Positions 50,044-59,319 of a stretch of DNA of 64,000 nucleotides are shown one piece after another; within the stretch, counting starts at the first letter, position 1; each line of letters opens with the position of its first letter. Both the position numbers and the translations under genes were made by a program. The notes beneath the pieces were generated by a model. That model did no database searches. It was not told where the DNA came from and saw only the letters and a program-made list of their open reading frames with translations. This DNA comes from Pseudarthrobacter sp. NamB4 (GTDB lineage Bacteria; Actinomycetota; Actinomycetes; Actinomycetales; Micrococcaceae), in contig NZ_VAHM01000005.1 of assembly GCF_005796185.1 (NCBI RefSeq), forward strand, positions 215,987 to 279,986. The letters run 5' to 3'.

Positions 50044-50556
50044 ATGCAGTCATCGAACCAGAAATCAGGTTTCACGGTCCGGTTGGCTGATCCGGATGCC
50101 CCGGAAGTTCAGGGCACCGGTTCTCCGGGCAAAAGCTTCGCAATGCGCCGCCGGAACCGCCACGGACGGGGACTCCGCGGGGAGGTCATGCTCCCAACAC
50201 ATCCCGGTTACCGCACGCGCTCGGACCGCTTTGATGACATGGTGCTCGATTCGGCACAACGCCTCCACGATATCTGGGGAAAGACTTTGGACGGCGTCCG
50301 GTTCGGCGTGGATGAGATTCCGCCCGATCTGGAACAGTTGGCGGCCAACGCCGCCACAGCCCCCATGGGCTCCTACACTCCGGCTACGGACGGCGAAGGA
50401 CCGATGATCACGGTGTACCGGCGCGTGGTTGAGCAGGCCTGCCCCGGCCCCGAAGAGCTCCAGGACCTGGTTCATGACGTCGTGGTGGAGCACACCGCTG
50501 AGATGCTGGGAGTTGCTCCGGAGACACTGGACCCGGTCTACCGCCGCCGGTACTGA
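50044..50556 (+). CDS. Zincin-like metallopeptidase-family protein (PF06262-like) with degenerate metal site
   Basis: The 170-residue protein resembles the actinobacterial metallopeptidase family beside DUF3499 and whiB2. It has an Arg-rich N-terminal segment (RRRNRHGRGLRGEVML), RFDDMVLDSAQRLHDIW, VRFGVDEIPPDLE, and MITVYRRVVEQACPGPEELQ. Where other zincins carry HExxH, this one has VHDVVVEHTAEMLGV: His-Asp at the first positions and Glu-His later. It may still bind a metal in another way, or may be catalytically dead. It is probably leaderless (TAGAGT box). It converges on the DUF5719 gene. Confidence 0.8.
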   Translation: MQSSNQKSGFTVRLADPDAPEVQGTGSPGKSFAMRRRNRHGRGLRGEVMLPTHPGYRTRSDRFDDMVLDSAQRLHDIWGKTLDGVRFGVDEIPPDLEQLAANAATAPMGSYTPATDGEGPMITVYRRVVEQACPGPEELQDLVHDVVVEHTAEMLGVAPETLDPVYRRRY

Positions 50557-50582
50557 CGCCGGCAACTGAGCCCCTGAGGTCC

Positions 50583-52289
50583 TCAGTAGCTAAGGGTAAC
50601 CGGCACTGTTTCCTGGCCTGCGGCTTCCGGCAGGAACGCCAGGGTGGATACGTCGTTCCTGCCGTCCTGCTGCACCAGCAAAGCCCCGTAGGCCGCTCCG
50701 CCGGAGGCGGACACCACGTAGCCCACCACGCCGGCATCCTCCACCTTGTCAGGAACGGCGATGGAGGACGTGGTGCCGCCGGCGATATCTGCGGTGGACG
50801 CCGCGCGGACCTTGCCGTCGGATGTGATGGCTGAGTAGGTGATGGTAGCCCTGTCATCCAGCGCACCGAAGACCATGTGGCGGACCCCGCCCTGGGGCAC
50901 CGGAACAACGTGCTGGCTCCCGAGGCGAACTCCGGACGCTGCCCACGCCACGTCCGAGGCCTGGCCTTCCTGGAGCCCGCGTGAGACGCGCGCAGCGGCC
51001 ACAAAAGAAACGTCTGATAATGCGGCCACCGTGTATTGCCCGGCGGGGACACCCGCGAGGGAAACTTCGGTGACAGCCCCGGCCTTGGCAGTGACGACAC
51101 CGCCGGAGGGCAGTGCCTTCTGGCCGTCACTGCCGTAGAGCTTGACTTCCACCACTGCATCCGACGGACCGGGCACTGTCAGGTGGAGCGCGGGTCCGGC
51201 GTCCTCGTACCCTGGCTTGCCGGTCAGCTGGGCCAGTCCGGCAGGGTCCTGGATGTCGACGCCCGCCATGACCTGCCGTACTGCAGGCGCCGCGCCGGGG
51301 GCGATGAAGTCCACTCCTCCCGGCGTTAGGCCGCGCAGGACGCTTTGCTGGATCACTGCTGCGACAGGACCGCCCGCACTGCGGACATGGACGCTGAGCT
51401 GCTCCTCTCCGGGCGCGAGCCCCGCGAGGACTATGGACCGCGACGTTCCCGGCGCTACCAGCAGGCCTCGGCTGCCTGGTGCCTGGATCTGTCCGCCGCC
51501 GCCGAAAAGCTCAAGGCTCACCGTGGCCGGTGTGCTGGAGGCATTTGCCAGGATCAGCACGGACGTCCGCCCCACAGTGGTGCTTGCCCCCGCGAGCCAC
51601 TGGTCGTTGGAGGGCTGCTGGCAGTTGGACGTCGCGGTGCCCTGGAGGTCACCGTCGCTAGCGGTGAATTTCATCGCCCCTGCAGATGAAGCCTGTTGGT
51701 TCGACAACGCATCGGCACTGAGAATGGTCACCTGGTCCACCGGCCGGGACGCGAGCACGCCCGCCACAGGTTCCTGGGGCGGGCCGGCCGGAGCCGGCGA
51801 CTGACCGGATTCTTTGGCGATCTCGACGGCGGCAGTCCCGTCCAGCTGGGCCAGCCGGCTGGCAGGCAGTACCCCTGCCGCACCCAGCACCGCACCGGTC
51901 ACGGCACTGGCCGCAGTAGCAGAAACGGGACTGAATTGTGGATCGGTTCCCGCTTCTGTGCCCTCGAGCAGCCGGGCAGGACCAGGACAGACGCCCAGGC
52001 TAGTCCCTGCCGGGACCGCTGCTGCCGTGGCGGGCACGGGCCGGGTCGACTCAGGAACCGGCAGGAGCGATCCGCCGGCAACTACCGCTCCGGCGCCGGC
52101 CAGGATGAGTGCTGCCGCCGCGGCCCCGATCAATGCCGCCCTGTTTCCTTTGCCGGCAGGCCGCTGGCCGGTGGCTGTTGAGCCGCTGCCTGCGGGCCTC
52201 AGAGCTGATGACTCCGTCCCTGTCGGCGTGACGGGGCCACCATCGTGGTGGGCATCGGGCGCCCCGCCGGGGACTTTGTGCTCATGCAT
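50583..52289 (-). CDS. DUF5719-family membrane-anchored extracytoplasmic protein
   Basis: The 568-residue protein has a polar N-terminal tail of about 48 residues, a single Ala-rich membrane helix (about 50-72), then a Ser/Thr/Ala/Gly-rich extracellular part of beta-repeat character (VSLELFGGGGQIQAPGSRGL; VEVKLYGSDGQKALPSGG). It matches DUF5719, which actinobacteria encode next to a giant glycosyltransferase. ATG 52289 overlaps the glycosyltransferase stop by 8 nt. The open frame upstream to 52322 lies inside that gene. Function unknown; tight coupling suggests it works with the glycosyltransferase. Confidence 0.82.
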   Translation of the reverse strand: MHEHKVPGGAPDAHHDGGPVTPTGTESSALRPAGSGSTATGQRPAGKGNRAALIGAAAAALILAGAGAVVAGGSLLPVPESTRPVPATAAAVPAGTSLGVCPGPARLLEGTEAGTDPQFSPVSATAASAVTGAVLGAAGVLPASRLAQLDGTAAVEIAKESGQSPAPAGPPQEPVAGVLASRPVDQVTILSADALSNQQASSAGAMKFTASDGDLQGTATSNCQQPSNDQWLAGASTTVGRTSVLILANASSTPATVSLELFGGGGQIQAPGSRGLLVAPGTSRSIVLAGLAPGEEQLSVHVRSAGGPVAAVIQQSVLRGLTPGGVDFIAPGAAPAVRQVMAGVDIQDPAGLAQLTGKPGYEDAGPALHLTVPGPSDAVVEVKLYGSDGQKALPSGGVVTAKAGAVTEVSLAGVPAGQYTVAALSDVSFVAAARVSRGLQEGQASDVAWAASGVRLGSQHVVPVPQGGVRHMVFGALDDRATITYSAITSDGKVRAASTADIAGGTTSSIAVPDKVEDAGVVGYVVSASGGAAYGALLVQQDGRNDVSTLAFLPEAAGQETVPVTLSY

Positions 52290-55200
52290 TCTGGTGTTCC
52301 TTACGCAGGGAGCCCTCGTCACGGGACAGGCCGGTCCTCGGCCGCCGGGCCGGTATTGGGATGGCGAGCAGGACCGTCAGCCCAATCACTGTGGCCTGGG
52401 CAATGGCCGTCCACAGCGCCCAGGGGTTCTCGTAGCGGACTGTCAGATGGCCTCCGGCCGCGGGGAGGGTGAAGGCCTGGGACCAGCCGGAGGTGGTCGA
52501 TGTCAGCCTGCGGCCGTCAAGCCACGCGCTCCAGCCGGAATCGGCGCGTTCAGCGAGCACCAGCAGGCGCCCTTCGGGGCCGGCCGGCACGGGGGCGTCC
52601 ACGTCGTTATAGGCCGAGGGCACCAACGCGATGGCAGCGCCGCTCCCATCCACGATCCTCACCCGGTGTGCCACATCGGCGGCCTCCAGCGCCGGCCGGT
52701 TCAACGGGGTAATCCGCCAGAGCCAGCCCACATCGGTCTGGCCGACCGCCACGAGCCCCGGTACCGCATCCATTCTGCTTGCCGTCAGCTGGGCCGCGGT
52801 ATCCGTTGAGCGCAGGACGAGGAATCCCACACCCAGCTGCTCCAGGTCGCTGCGCGGGTCCACTCCCTGGCCCACAACGAGGGTGGCCACCGCACGCCGG
52901 ACTGTGGATGAGACGTCGTCGTCCTCGCGGACGGTCTCGCTTCCGGGGCTGCCGATGATGTTCCGTGCGGAGGCAATGGTGGACAGGTTGTCGAGGGTGG
53001 TGCCGGAGCCGCGCACCACGGATGCGTCAAACGTTCCGTCGTCGCGCGTGCTGATGAGCAGCGTCCGGGTCTGCTCCGGCCCGGTTCCCCGGTCGATCGC
53101 AGTGGCGGGAAGCGTCCTGGCATTAACGGCTTCCACCAGACGCTTAGCACCGAGCGGGGCGGCTGGGCGGTCTCCCCCGGAACCAGTTGCCGCGGAGCCG
53201 GTTTCGGCGCCGGCGGACGGGGAACCGGTCCCGGCGGCGGAGGCAGCGGTGCCGGGGCGGAGCAGGTTTTGGGCTGACCAGGCAGCCATTCCGGCCAAGG
53301 GCCCGGCAAGCAGGATTACCATGCCAAGGGCAACGGCTGAGCGAAAAGCTGCCTTGTGCCTGGCCCGGGTGCCGGCCGCCGCGCTGTCCGCCATCGCCAG
53401 GAGTCTCTCTCCTCCCAGGATGCCTGCTGCCAGGAGGGCGAAAGCGGTGGCTGAGACAGCCGGACCCGTGAAGGGAGTCACGAGGACGTCCGCGTTCACC
53501 GCAGTGGCCACGTGGCTGGCCAACCACCCACCGACGAGAGCGATGATCCCAGCGACCCAGAAAGACCCCGCCAGCCTGGCACGGTTCCCGGGTATCAAAA
53601 GCCCGGCAAGAGCCAGTGCCAGCACCGGGGCGGCCACGAGGAGCGCCAGCAACAGCGCCCAGGGCACCGTGCCGCCGGCGAAGAGTGGAAGCCCTTCCAG
53701 CCCTCCCTGCGGATCAAACCGCAGGGGCTGGCCCAGGAATTGCTGCCACGCTGGAGCGGCGTCAAAAGCCAGGGGCAGGCCAGGATCCGCCAGCAACGCC
53801 CGCGGCCGGTCAAGCACGGAGAGTCCGAAGGGAATGAACAGGGCGGCTGTGGGCAGCAGTGCCCACCAGACTGTGCGGCCGCGGCGGCCAAGCAGGAGGC
53901 CGCAGAGCACGATGACCACGGCGGACGGGGCCAGGAGTGAAGGAGCAGAGGCAACAACAACAGCCAGCACAAGACCGGCTGCGGCCGCTGCCGTCCACGA
54001 CGGGATGCCGTTGATGCCAGGCCTTGCAGGTGGCTTTTCAAAGGGGCGGCGTTCAGAAGGGGGCGGCAGCCTGAAGCGGCCGTGCCCTGCAGCTGATCCA
54101 GTCGCCCTCAGCAGTGCGAGGACCAGCAGGGGGAGCATGATGTGGGCAATCAGGGCGCCGGCCCTGCCTTGGTTCAGTGCCACCTGGAGTGCAGGGGCGG
54201 CGGCCCAAAGGACTGCCGCGGCAAGCCGGAGCCGGCGGCGGACCGTCAGCCCTCCGGCGGCGAACCATGCAGTGAGCGCGGACAGCGGCGCCGCAAGCAG
54301 GAGCAGCCAGGCCACGGCCGGGTTGGCGTCGCCTCCTCCCAGGACGCCCAGGATCCAGAGGACGTAGTCGAATGGATCTCCCCTGCCGGGCAGCCCTGCC
54401 CCCAGGTTAATCCACCAGCTGGAGGCGTGGTGCCAGATGTCACCCAGGCTGGCGGAGACTGGAATAAGGGCACCACCAGCGACGGCGTCAGCCCGGAAAA
54501 GACCCGTCAGGGCCAGGAGGGACGCAACAGACGCAAGGATGACGGCGGCAAGTGCACCGTTGCCCACCCAGCCCCGCTTCGTGGTGGCCAACGCCGCAAA
54601 GTCGTCGGACGCATCGCCCGACGGCTGGTGGGCCAGCGGATCCTGCTCAAGGTCGTCCGGGGGCGATGTATCCGATCCAAGAGCCTCCATCAGGGACCGC
54701 CGATGGCTCCAGACTTCGCGCCTGGGCGTCTGGAGCTTGCGGATGACGGAGCGACGGATCCGGCGGGTTTGCCGCGCGCTGCGGCGGGTCCTCGCGACCG
54801 CCCGCGGCCGGCTCAAGGCAGCGCAGGTGGCAACGAGCTGCGACACGCCGTGCCCTGGGTCCTTGACCAGAATGCTCAGCACGAGTTTGAACAGGCTGCC
54901 CAGGAGCGCCCCTGCCCAATGAACCGGAACCATCCCCAGTGGGGCATGCTTGAGGCGCAGGTGAACCTGGGCTTTCCGCGCTGCTGCGGCGTTGCCCAGG
55001 GCATGGGGCCGGTGCGCCACGTGGAACATCCTGGCTGCCGGTACAACCACCACGCGGTGCCCGGCCAGCCGGTTGCGCCAGCAGAAGTCAACGTCGTCGC
55101 CGCTGCCCGGCAGGGCAGGGTCGAAGCCGTCCAGTTGCTCCCAAACGTCGCGGCGCACCAGCATGCCGGCGGAATTCACCGCGAAGGTGTCGCTGCGTCC

Positions 55201-55674
55201 GTCGTATTGCCCCTGGTCGAGCTCGTCGGCGTCGATCAGGGTCAACCGCTCCGCCCAGCGGCTCGTGGAAAGGCCGACATCTATCAGGTTCCTCCCCGCA
55301 TGCCAATCCAATTGCTTGCAACCGGCAACGGTCACGGAAGGGGCACGTTCGACGGCGCTGAGCAGCTCGGCCAAAGCCTGCGGGTCAGGGGCTGCGTCGT
55401 CGTGGAGCAGCCAGATCCACTCGGACCTGCCGCCGGCAGCGCTTCCGCTCCACGGTGCGAGCTCTGCCAGCCCGGCGGAAACAGCGGCTCCCATGCCGCC
55501 TTTGCCGCGCTGGTGGCTGACCACGTTAGCTTCACCCAGGGCCCGTTGAAGCAGTTCCTTGGAATCGTCGCGGGAACCGGTGTCGACGCCGATGGCGTAG
55601 TTCACGGGCCGGGTCTGGTCCGCCAGGGCCGCGAGGGTTCGGGGAAGATAGTCGCTGCCGTTATGGGCTACCAC
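52282..55674 (-). CDS. Giant GT2 glycosyltransferase with multi-helix membrane domain
   Basis: At 1130 residues it joins a GT2 catalytic domain to a large membrane part. The GT-A region has VAHNGSDYLPRTLAALADQT, GVDTGSRDDSKELL, WLLHDDAAPDPQALAELL (the DxD-like HDDA), and PGSGDDVDFCWRNRLAGHRV (ED-type base). From about 375 on there are some twelve hydrophobic helices, with a long extracytoplasmic loop and a beta domain near 1000-1090. It probably adds sugar to an envelope polymer. The only standard start is GTG 55674, but conserved strand residues VTAV precede it and no in-frame ATG/GTG/TTG covers them. It begins 29 nt after the whiB stop. Confidence 0.83.
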   Translation of the reverse strand: MVAHNGSDYLPRTLAALADQTRPVNYAIGVDTGSRDDSKELLQRALGEANVVSHQRGKGGMGAAVSAGLAELAPWSGSAAGGRSEWIWLLHDDAAPDPQALAELLSAVERAPSVTVAGCKQLDWHAGRNLIDVGLSTSRWAERLTLIDADELDQGQYDGRSDTFAVNSAGMLVRRDVWEQLDGFDPALPGSGDDVDFCWRNRLAGHRVVVVPAARMFHVAHRPHALGNAAAARKAQVHLRLKHAPLGMVPVHWAGALLGSLFKLVLSILVKDPGHGVSQLVATCAALSRPRAVARTRRSARQTRRIRRSVIRKLQTPRREVWSHRRSLMEALGSDTSPPDDLEQDPLAHQPSGDASDDFAALATTKRGWVGNGALAAVILASVASLLALTGLFRADAVAGGALIPVSASLGDIWHHASSWWINLGAGLPGRGDPFDYVLWILGVLGGGDANPAVAWLLLLAAPLSALTAWFAAGGLTVRRRLRLAAAVLWAAAPALQVALNQGRAGALIAHIMLPLLVLALLRATGSAAGHGRFRLPPPSERRPFEKPPARPGINGIPSWTAAAAAGLVLAVVVASAPSLLAPSAVVIVLCGLLLGRRGRTVWWALLPTAALFIPFGLSVLDRPRALLADPGLPLAFDAAPAWQQFLGQPLRFDPQGGLEGLPLFAGGTVPWALLLALLVAAPVLALALAGLLIPGNRARLAGSFWVAGIIALVGGWLASHVATAVNADVLVTPFTGPAVSATAFALLAAGILGGERLLAMADSAAAGTRARHKAAFRSAVALGMVILLAGPLAGMAAWSAQNLLRPGTAASAAGTGSPSAGAETGSAATGSGGDRPAAPLGAKRLVEAVNARTLPATAIDRGTGPEQTRTLLISTRDDGTFDASVVRGSGTTLDNLSTIASARNIIGSPGSETVREDDDVSSTVRRAVATLVVGQGVDPRSDLEQLGVGFLVLRSTDTAAQLTASRMDAVPGLVAVGQTDVGWLWRITPLNRPALEAADVAHRVRIVDGSGAAIALVPSAYNDVDAPVPAGPEGRLLVLAERADSGWSAWLDGRRLTSTTSGWSQAFTLPAAGGHLTVRYENPWALWTAIAQATVIGLTVLLAIPIPARRPRTGLSRDEGSLRKEHQNA

Positions 55675-55703
55675 AACGGCAGTGACATGGACATCCTGGT
55701 GAA

Positions 55704-56237
55704 TTAGACTGCCCGCTTCCTCAGCCGCCGGCGCTCGCGCTCGGAAAGGCCTCCCCAGATCCCGAACCGTTCGTCATTCGCCAGTGCATATTCCAGGCAC
55801 TGGGAGCGAACGTTGCAGGCCCCGCACACCTTCTTCGCATCTCGGGTGGACCCGCCCTTCTCCGGGAAAAAGGCCTCCGGGTCCGTCTGGGCGCACAGGG
55901 CGTCTGTTTGCCAGCCCAGCTCGCCTTCGTCGTCGAAATCCTGCTGGAGGGGCAATCCAATCCATACCGGCTGGCTTGCGCTGGCGGCTGCCAGTTCCAT
56001 GGGCGGGTCGAGGTCATCGTCGGGGTCCGCACCGCCGTCCAGCAGGGCTTCATGGGCCGCGAGGAAGGCAGTTGCCTGGTCTTCCAGCAGGCCGGTGGCG
56101 TCCCTGTTGTACCGCTCGGCAGCATCAGGATCGGCCGGGTCCACGAACCAATCGCTGGGCACCCCCCGGGCCCGGTACTTCGCCGTCGCCTGACCGGCCA
56201 CGACGGCATCTTCCTGGATACGCTCTGCTTGCCCCAC
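55704..56237 (-). CDS. WhiB-family [4Fe-4S] transcriptional regulator (WhiB2/WhmD-like)
   Basis: The DNA-binding redox protein of 177 residues carries the WhiB core in its last 75: TDALCAQTDPEAFFPEKGGS, then KKVCGACNVRSQCLEYALAN and FGIWGGLSERERRRLRKRAV, with all four cluster cysteines and the GIWGG turn. It has an N-terminal extension of about 100 residues, acidic and Ala-rich, so it is about twice the common size. WhiB2/WhmD controls septation in mycobacteria; the neighbourhood fits that member. GTG 56237 has an AGGAGGG site. A palindrome lies 88 bp upstream. Confidence 0.93.
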   Translation of the reverse strand: MGQAERIQEDAVVAGQATAKYRARGVPSDWFVDPADPDAAERYNRDATGLLEDQATAFLAAHEALLDGGADPDDDLDPPMELAAASASQPVWIGLPLQQDFDDEGELGWQTDALCAQTDPEAFFPEKGGSTRDAKKVCGACNVRSQCLEYALANDERFGIWGGLSERERRRLRKRAV

Positions 56238-56637
56238 GGCGACCCTCCTGATGTTGCAGCCCCTGCCTGATAGGTGGCACTCGGTGATGTGCCGGCATTT
56301 ACGCAGTTGCCTTTAGTTATCTAATTACACGTGTGTAACTAGGGCGAGTCAAGCCGCTGCCGGATAATAATCACTCCGGCTGTTGAAGTTGGCGCACGCC
56401 ACGCCCGGGAATTTTTCCGACGCGGCCGCCGGAAGTCCTCGGCCGGCAGGTGAGGCTTCCGGAAGCCGCCAAATTGCCGTCAAATGCTGGAAAATACCTG
56501 CATCCCGAAAAATTAGCAAGCAAACTGAGCGTTCCATGTGAGATATTTCACACCACGCTGGTCTGATGTGTGCTGTTAGGCCTGGCAACGGCAGCATCGG
56601 CAGTGACCAGCTTCTGTGCCGGTGGCAGGATGTAGCC
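56238..56637. other. Intergenic region between divergent whiB and TIGR03089 genes
   Basis: These 400 bases contain no supported gene. An AT-rich stretch (56296-56345) with the TTACAC/GTGTAA palindrome is the probable whiB control region. The right half (56390-56560) holds scattered AT-rich runs, and its part nearest 56638 probably carries the TIGR03089 promoter. Confidence 0.55.
56325..56338. promoter_or_regulatory. 14-bp inverted repeat upstream of whiB
   Basis: TTACAC and GTGTAA flank GT in an AT-rich segment (TTAGTTATCTAA just before). It is centred about 95 bp upstream of the whiB start, fitting an activator or repressor site. Confidence 0.4.
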
Positions 56638-57336
56638 ATGGACACCCCCGCATCTGATCTCATGGCAGCCCTTCGTTCCGGCAATTCCACCGCTCCGCGC
56701 CTTACCTGGTACGGCCCGGACGCCGAGCGGGTGGAGTTGTCCGGCAGGGTGCTGGACAACTGGGTTGCCAAGACGAGCAATCTGCTCCAGGACGAACTGG
56801 ACGCTGAACCAGGCATGCGGCTCCGGCTTGACCTTCCGGCGCACTGGAAAGCCATGGTGTGGGCGCTGGCCGCCTGGCAGCTCGGGCTGGAGACTGTACT
56901 GGACGGGGAGGCAGCGGATTTCTTGGTCACCGCCGAGCCCGCATCCGCAACAGGACGCTACGACGCCGTGATTGCCGTTGCGCTTCCGGCGCTGGCCATG
57001 CGCTGGCCCGGTGAGCTGGCCTCCGGACACCTTGACTATGCGGCCGAGGTCCGCTCCCATGGGGACGTCTTCATGCCGCACGCGGATCCCGATCCTTCAG
57101 CATGCGCCATTGTGGGCAGCGACGGGCGCCGGCACCTTCACCGGGACCTGCTGGAGGGCTTCGCCGTTGCCCATGAAGAAGGCGTCCGTCTCCACATACC
57201 CGCCGGTGACGGACTGGAGGCTGCCCTCTCCAATGCCCTTGGTGCCTGGCGGCGTGACGGCTCAGTGGTGCTTACGCATCAGGACGTGGAACTGACGGAC
57301 AAGCTTCTGGCGGCGGAGCGGATCCACGGCAGCTAG
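56638..57336 (+). CDS. TIGR03089 family protein
   Basis: The 232-residue protein resembles the N-terminal part of AMP-binding enzymes without the catalytic motifs: RLTWYGPDAERVELSGRVLD, WVAKTSNLLQDELDAEPGMR, DLPAHWKAMVWALAAWQLGL, and SVVLTHQDVE at the end. This matches TIGR03089, an actinobacterial family of unknown function. ATG 56638 has AGGAT 7 nt upstream; the open frame to 56566 is not used. It is divergent from whiB and convergent with gtrA. Confidence 0.84.
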   Translation: MDTPASDLMAALRSGNSTAPRLTWYGPDAERVELSGRVLDNWVAKTSNLLQDELDAEPGMRLRLDLPAHWKAMVWALAAWQLGLETVLDGEAADFLVTAEPASATGRYDAVIAVALPALAMRWPGELASGHLDYAAEVRSHGDVFMPHADPDPSACAIVGSDGRRHLHRDLLEGFAVAHEEGVRLHIPAGDGLEAALSNALGAWRRDGSVVLTHQDVELTDKLLAAERIHGS

Positions 57337-57381
57337 AAAAGCTGAGGCTTCCGGCGGACCGGCCCTGCCAAACCGGTTCCG

Positions 57382-57948
57382 CTACTGCTTGGCGGGACCT
57401 TCAGGGGCAGGCTCGCGCTCCACAGCCCGCTCCACTGCAACCTCGTGTTCCTTGTGGTGGTGGAGCTCGATGAGCTCGTGGTCGTGGGAAAACTCGGGTT
57501 CCTGGTCCAGTTCCTGGTTGAACACCAAAAAGCGGTAGGCGAAGAATCGGACCACCGTAGCCACCAGGATGCCCAACACCCCGGCAGAGAACAGCAGGTT
57601 CTTGTCCGTAACGCCCAGCCCGTACTTGGCAAGGGCCGTAAAGCCCGTGGAAATGCCGATGCCAATCCCGTTGATAAGGACAAACATCAGGAATTCGCGG
57701 AGCACGTTGGCCTGGCGGCGGTGCCGGAATGTCCACAACCGATTGGCGATCCACGAGAAGACCGTGGCCACCGAGGCGCCAACAAACCTCGCCTTGGCCT
57801 CGCTGTCGGTCATCGGGCCATGCATCAGGTAGTAGGTCAGGCCGTTGTCAATGACGAACGCCACCCCGCCTACTGCTCCGAACTTGGCCACCTCGCGCCA
57901 AAAAAGCGAGGCGAGCCCCCGAATACGGTCTGCAAGTGCGGTGATCAT
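57382..57948 (-). CDS. GtrA-family membrane protein
   Basis: The 188-residue protein has four membrane helices in the GtrA pattern: FGAVGGVAFVIDNGLTYYLM, ASVATVFSWIANRLWTFRHR, REFLMFVLINGIGIGISTGF and LGILVATVVRFFAYRFLVFN. GtrA proteins help move lipid-linked sugars across the membrane. The tail after 155 is Glu/His-rich. ATG 57948 follows GGAGGG closely. A TAAAAT box at about 57991 may be its promoter. The gene faces purK divergently, as Rv3277 and purK do in M. tuberculosis, by memory. Confidence 0.9.
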   Translation of the reverse strand: MITALADRIRGLASLFWREVAKFGAVGGVAFVIDNGLTYYLMHGPMTDSEAKARFVGASVATVFSWIANRLWTFRHRRQANVLREFLMFVLINGIGIGISTGFTALAKYGLGVTDKNLLFSAGVLGILVATVVRFFAYRFLVFNQELDQEPEFSHDHELIELHHHKEHEVAVERAVEREPAPEGPAKQ

Positions 57949-58109
57949 GGCCCTCCATGGCTTTGTGAACTGTGGGCCATCGGGCCAGAGGCCTATTTTA
58001 GCCCCCAAACCTGTGCCACAGCCTCCCTAACCTGTGCCCGCGGAGTGGGCAGCCGCCGAAACACTCCCCGGCCGACGGCACGGAAACGCGGGATACGGGC
58101 GGTCTTCGG

Positions 58110-58115
58110 TAGGCT
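58110..58115 (+). promoter_or_regulatory. Putative -10 box (TAGGCT) of leaderless purK
   Basis: TAGGCT lies 7 nt before GTG 58123, with no ribosome site. Confidence 0.5.
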
Positions 58116-58122
58116 GGCTACT

Positions 58123-59319
58123 GTGACTTTTCCAGTGATAGGTGTAGTTGGCGGCGGCCAGCTAGCCCGAATGATGGCGCCGGCCGCAACTGCGCTCGGC
58201 TTCGAACTCCGCGTCCTTGCCGAAGGCGACGACGTCTCCGCCGTATCGGCAGTGTCCTCTTCCCCAGTGGGCGACTACAAGGACCTCCAGACGCTCCTGG
58301 ACTTTGCACAGGGCCTGGACGTCATGACCTTTGACCACGAGCACGTGCCCACAGGGCATCTCCGCGCCCTTCAGGAGGCCGGCGTCAATGTCCAGCCGGG
58401 GCCGGATGCACTCGTCCATGCGCAGGACAAGCTGGTTATGCGGGCAGCGATCGACCGGCTGGAGCTGCCCAACCCCGCGTGGGCAGAGGTGCAGGACGTG
58501 GCAGCACTGGTCGGCTTCGGTGAAGAGACAGGCTGGCCCGTGGTGCTGAAAATGCCACGCGGCGGGTACGACGGCAAGGGGGTCCGCATCGTTTCATCTG
58601 CAGAGGAGGCCGCGGAGACCAGTGACTGGTTTGACTCCATGAGCCCGCTCCTCGTCGAGGCCAAGGTCGACTTCACCCGCGAGCTTTCCGCGCTGGTTGC
58701 CAGGACCCCCGACGGCGAAGCCCGTGCATGGCCGGTAGTCCACACCATCCAGGTGGATGGTGTGTGTGACGAAGTGATAGCGCCTGCACTGGACATCCCG
58801 GTGGAAGTTGCGGCAGCCGCCGAGGATGCGGCGCTGCGGATTGCCGGCGAACTGGGCGTGACGGGCGTGCTGGCCGTGGAACTGTTCGAGACCCCCGGAA
58901 CCGGCGCCGGATTCCTCATCAACGAACTTGCCATGCGCCCGCACAACACCGGGCACTGGACGCAGGACGGGTCGGTGACCAGCCAGTTCGAGCAGCACCT
59001 GCGCGCAGTGCTCAACCTCCCCCTGGGAGCCACCGATGCGCTTGCCCCCGTCGCGGTGATGAAGAACTTCCTCGGGGGCGAAAACCAGGACCTGTTTTCC
59101 GCCTACCCGCTGGCGCTCGCCAGCGAGCCTGCTGCCAAAGTCCACTGTTATGGCAAGTCGGTGCGCCCCGGCCGCAAGGTCGGACACGTGAACCTGGTGG
59201 GCCAATCCACCGCGGACGTCGAGACCGTCCGCCGCCGCGCCGCCCTGGTAGCAAACATCATCCGCGACGGTCGGGTTCCGGCAGAAGAACGGTCGCAGAC
59301 TTTCGAGGAGACCGCATGA
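58123..59319 (+). CDS. purK: N5-carboxyaminoimidazole ribonucleotide synthase
   Basis: It carboxylates AIR using ATP and bicarbonate in purine synthesis. The 398-residue ATP-grasp enzyme opens with [20 protein letters not shown] and shows [46 protein letters not shown], and [20 protein letters not shown]. The frame is open far upstream to 57445 but conserved sequence begins at GTG 58123, 7 nt after a TAGGCT box (leaderless). Its stop overlaps purE as ATGA. Confidence 0.96.
   Translation: MTFPVIGVVGGGQLARMMAPAATALGFELRVLAEGDDVSAVSAVSSSPVGDYKDLQTLLDFAQGLDVMTFDHEHVPTGHLRALQEAGVNVQPGPDALVHAQDKLVMRAAIDRLELPNPAWAEVQDVAALVGFGEETGWPVVLKMPRGGYDGKGVRIVSSAEEAAETSDWFDSMSPLLVEAKVDFTRELSALVARTPDGEARAWPVVHTIQVDGVCDEVIAPALDIPVEVAAAAEDAALRIAGELGVTGVLAVELFETPGTGAGFLINELAMRPHNTGHWTQDGSVTSQFEQHLRAVLNLPLGATDALAPVAVMKNFLGGENQDLFSAYPLALASEPAAKVHCYGKSVRPGRKVGHVNLVGQSTADVETVRRRAALVANIIRDGRVPAEERSQTFEETA

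Noticed and set aside
52631..54367. 578-codon plus-strand frame opposite the glycosyltransferase
   Set aside because: Ala/Arg/Ser-rich antisense shadow of a strongly conserved gene.
57445..58122. Extended purK reading frame over gtrA
   Set aside because: Antisense to a real membrane-protein gene; conserved PurK sequence starts at 58123.
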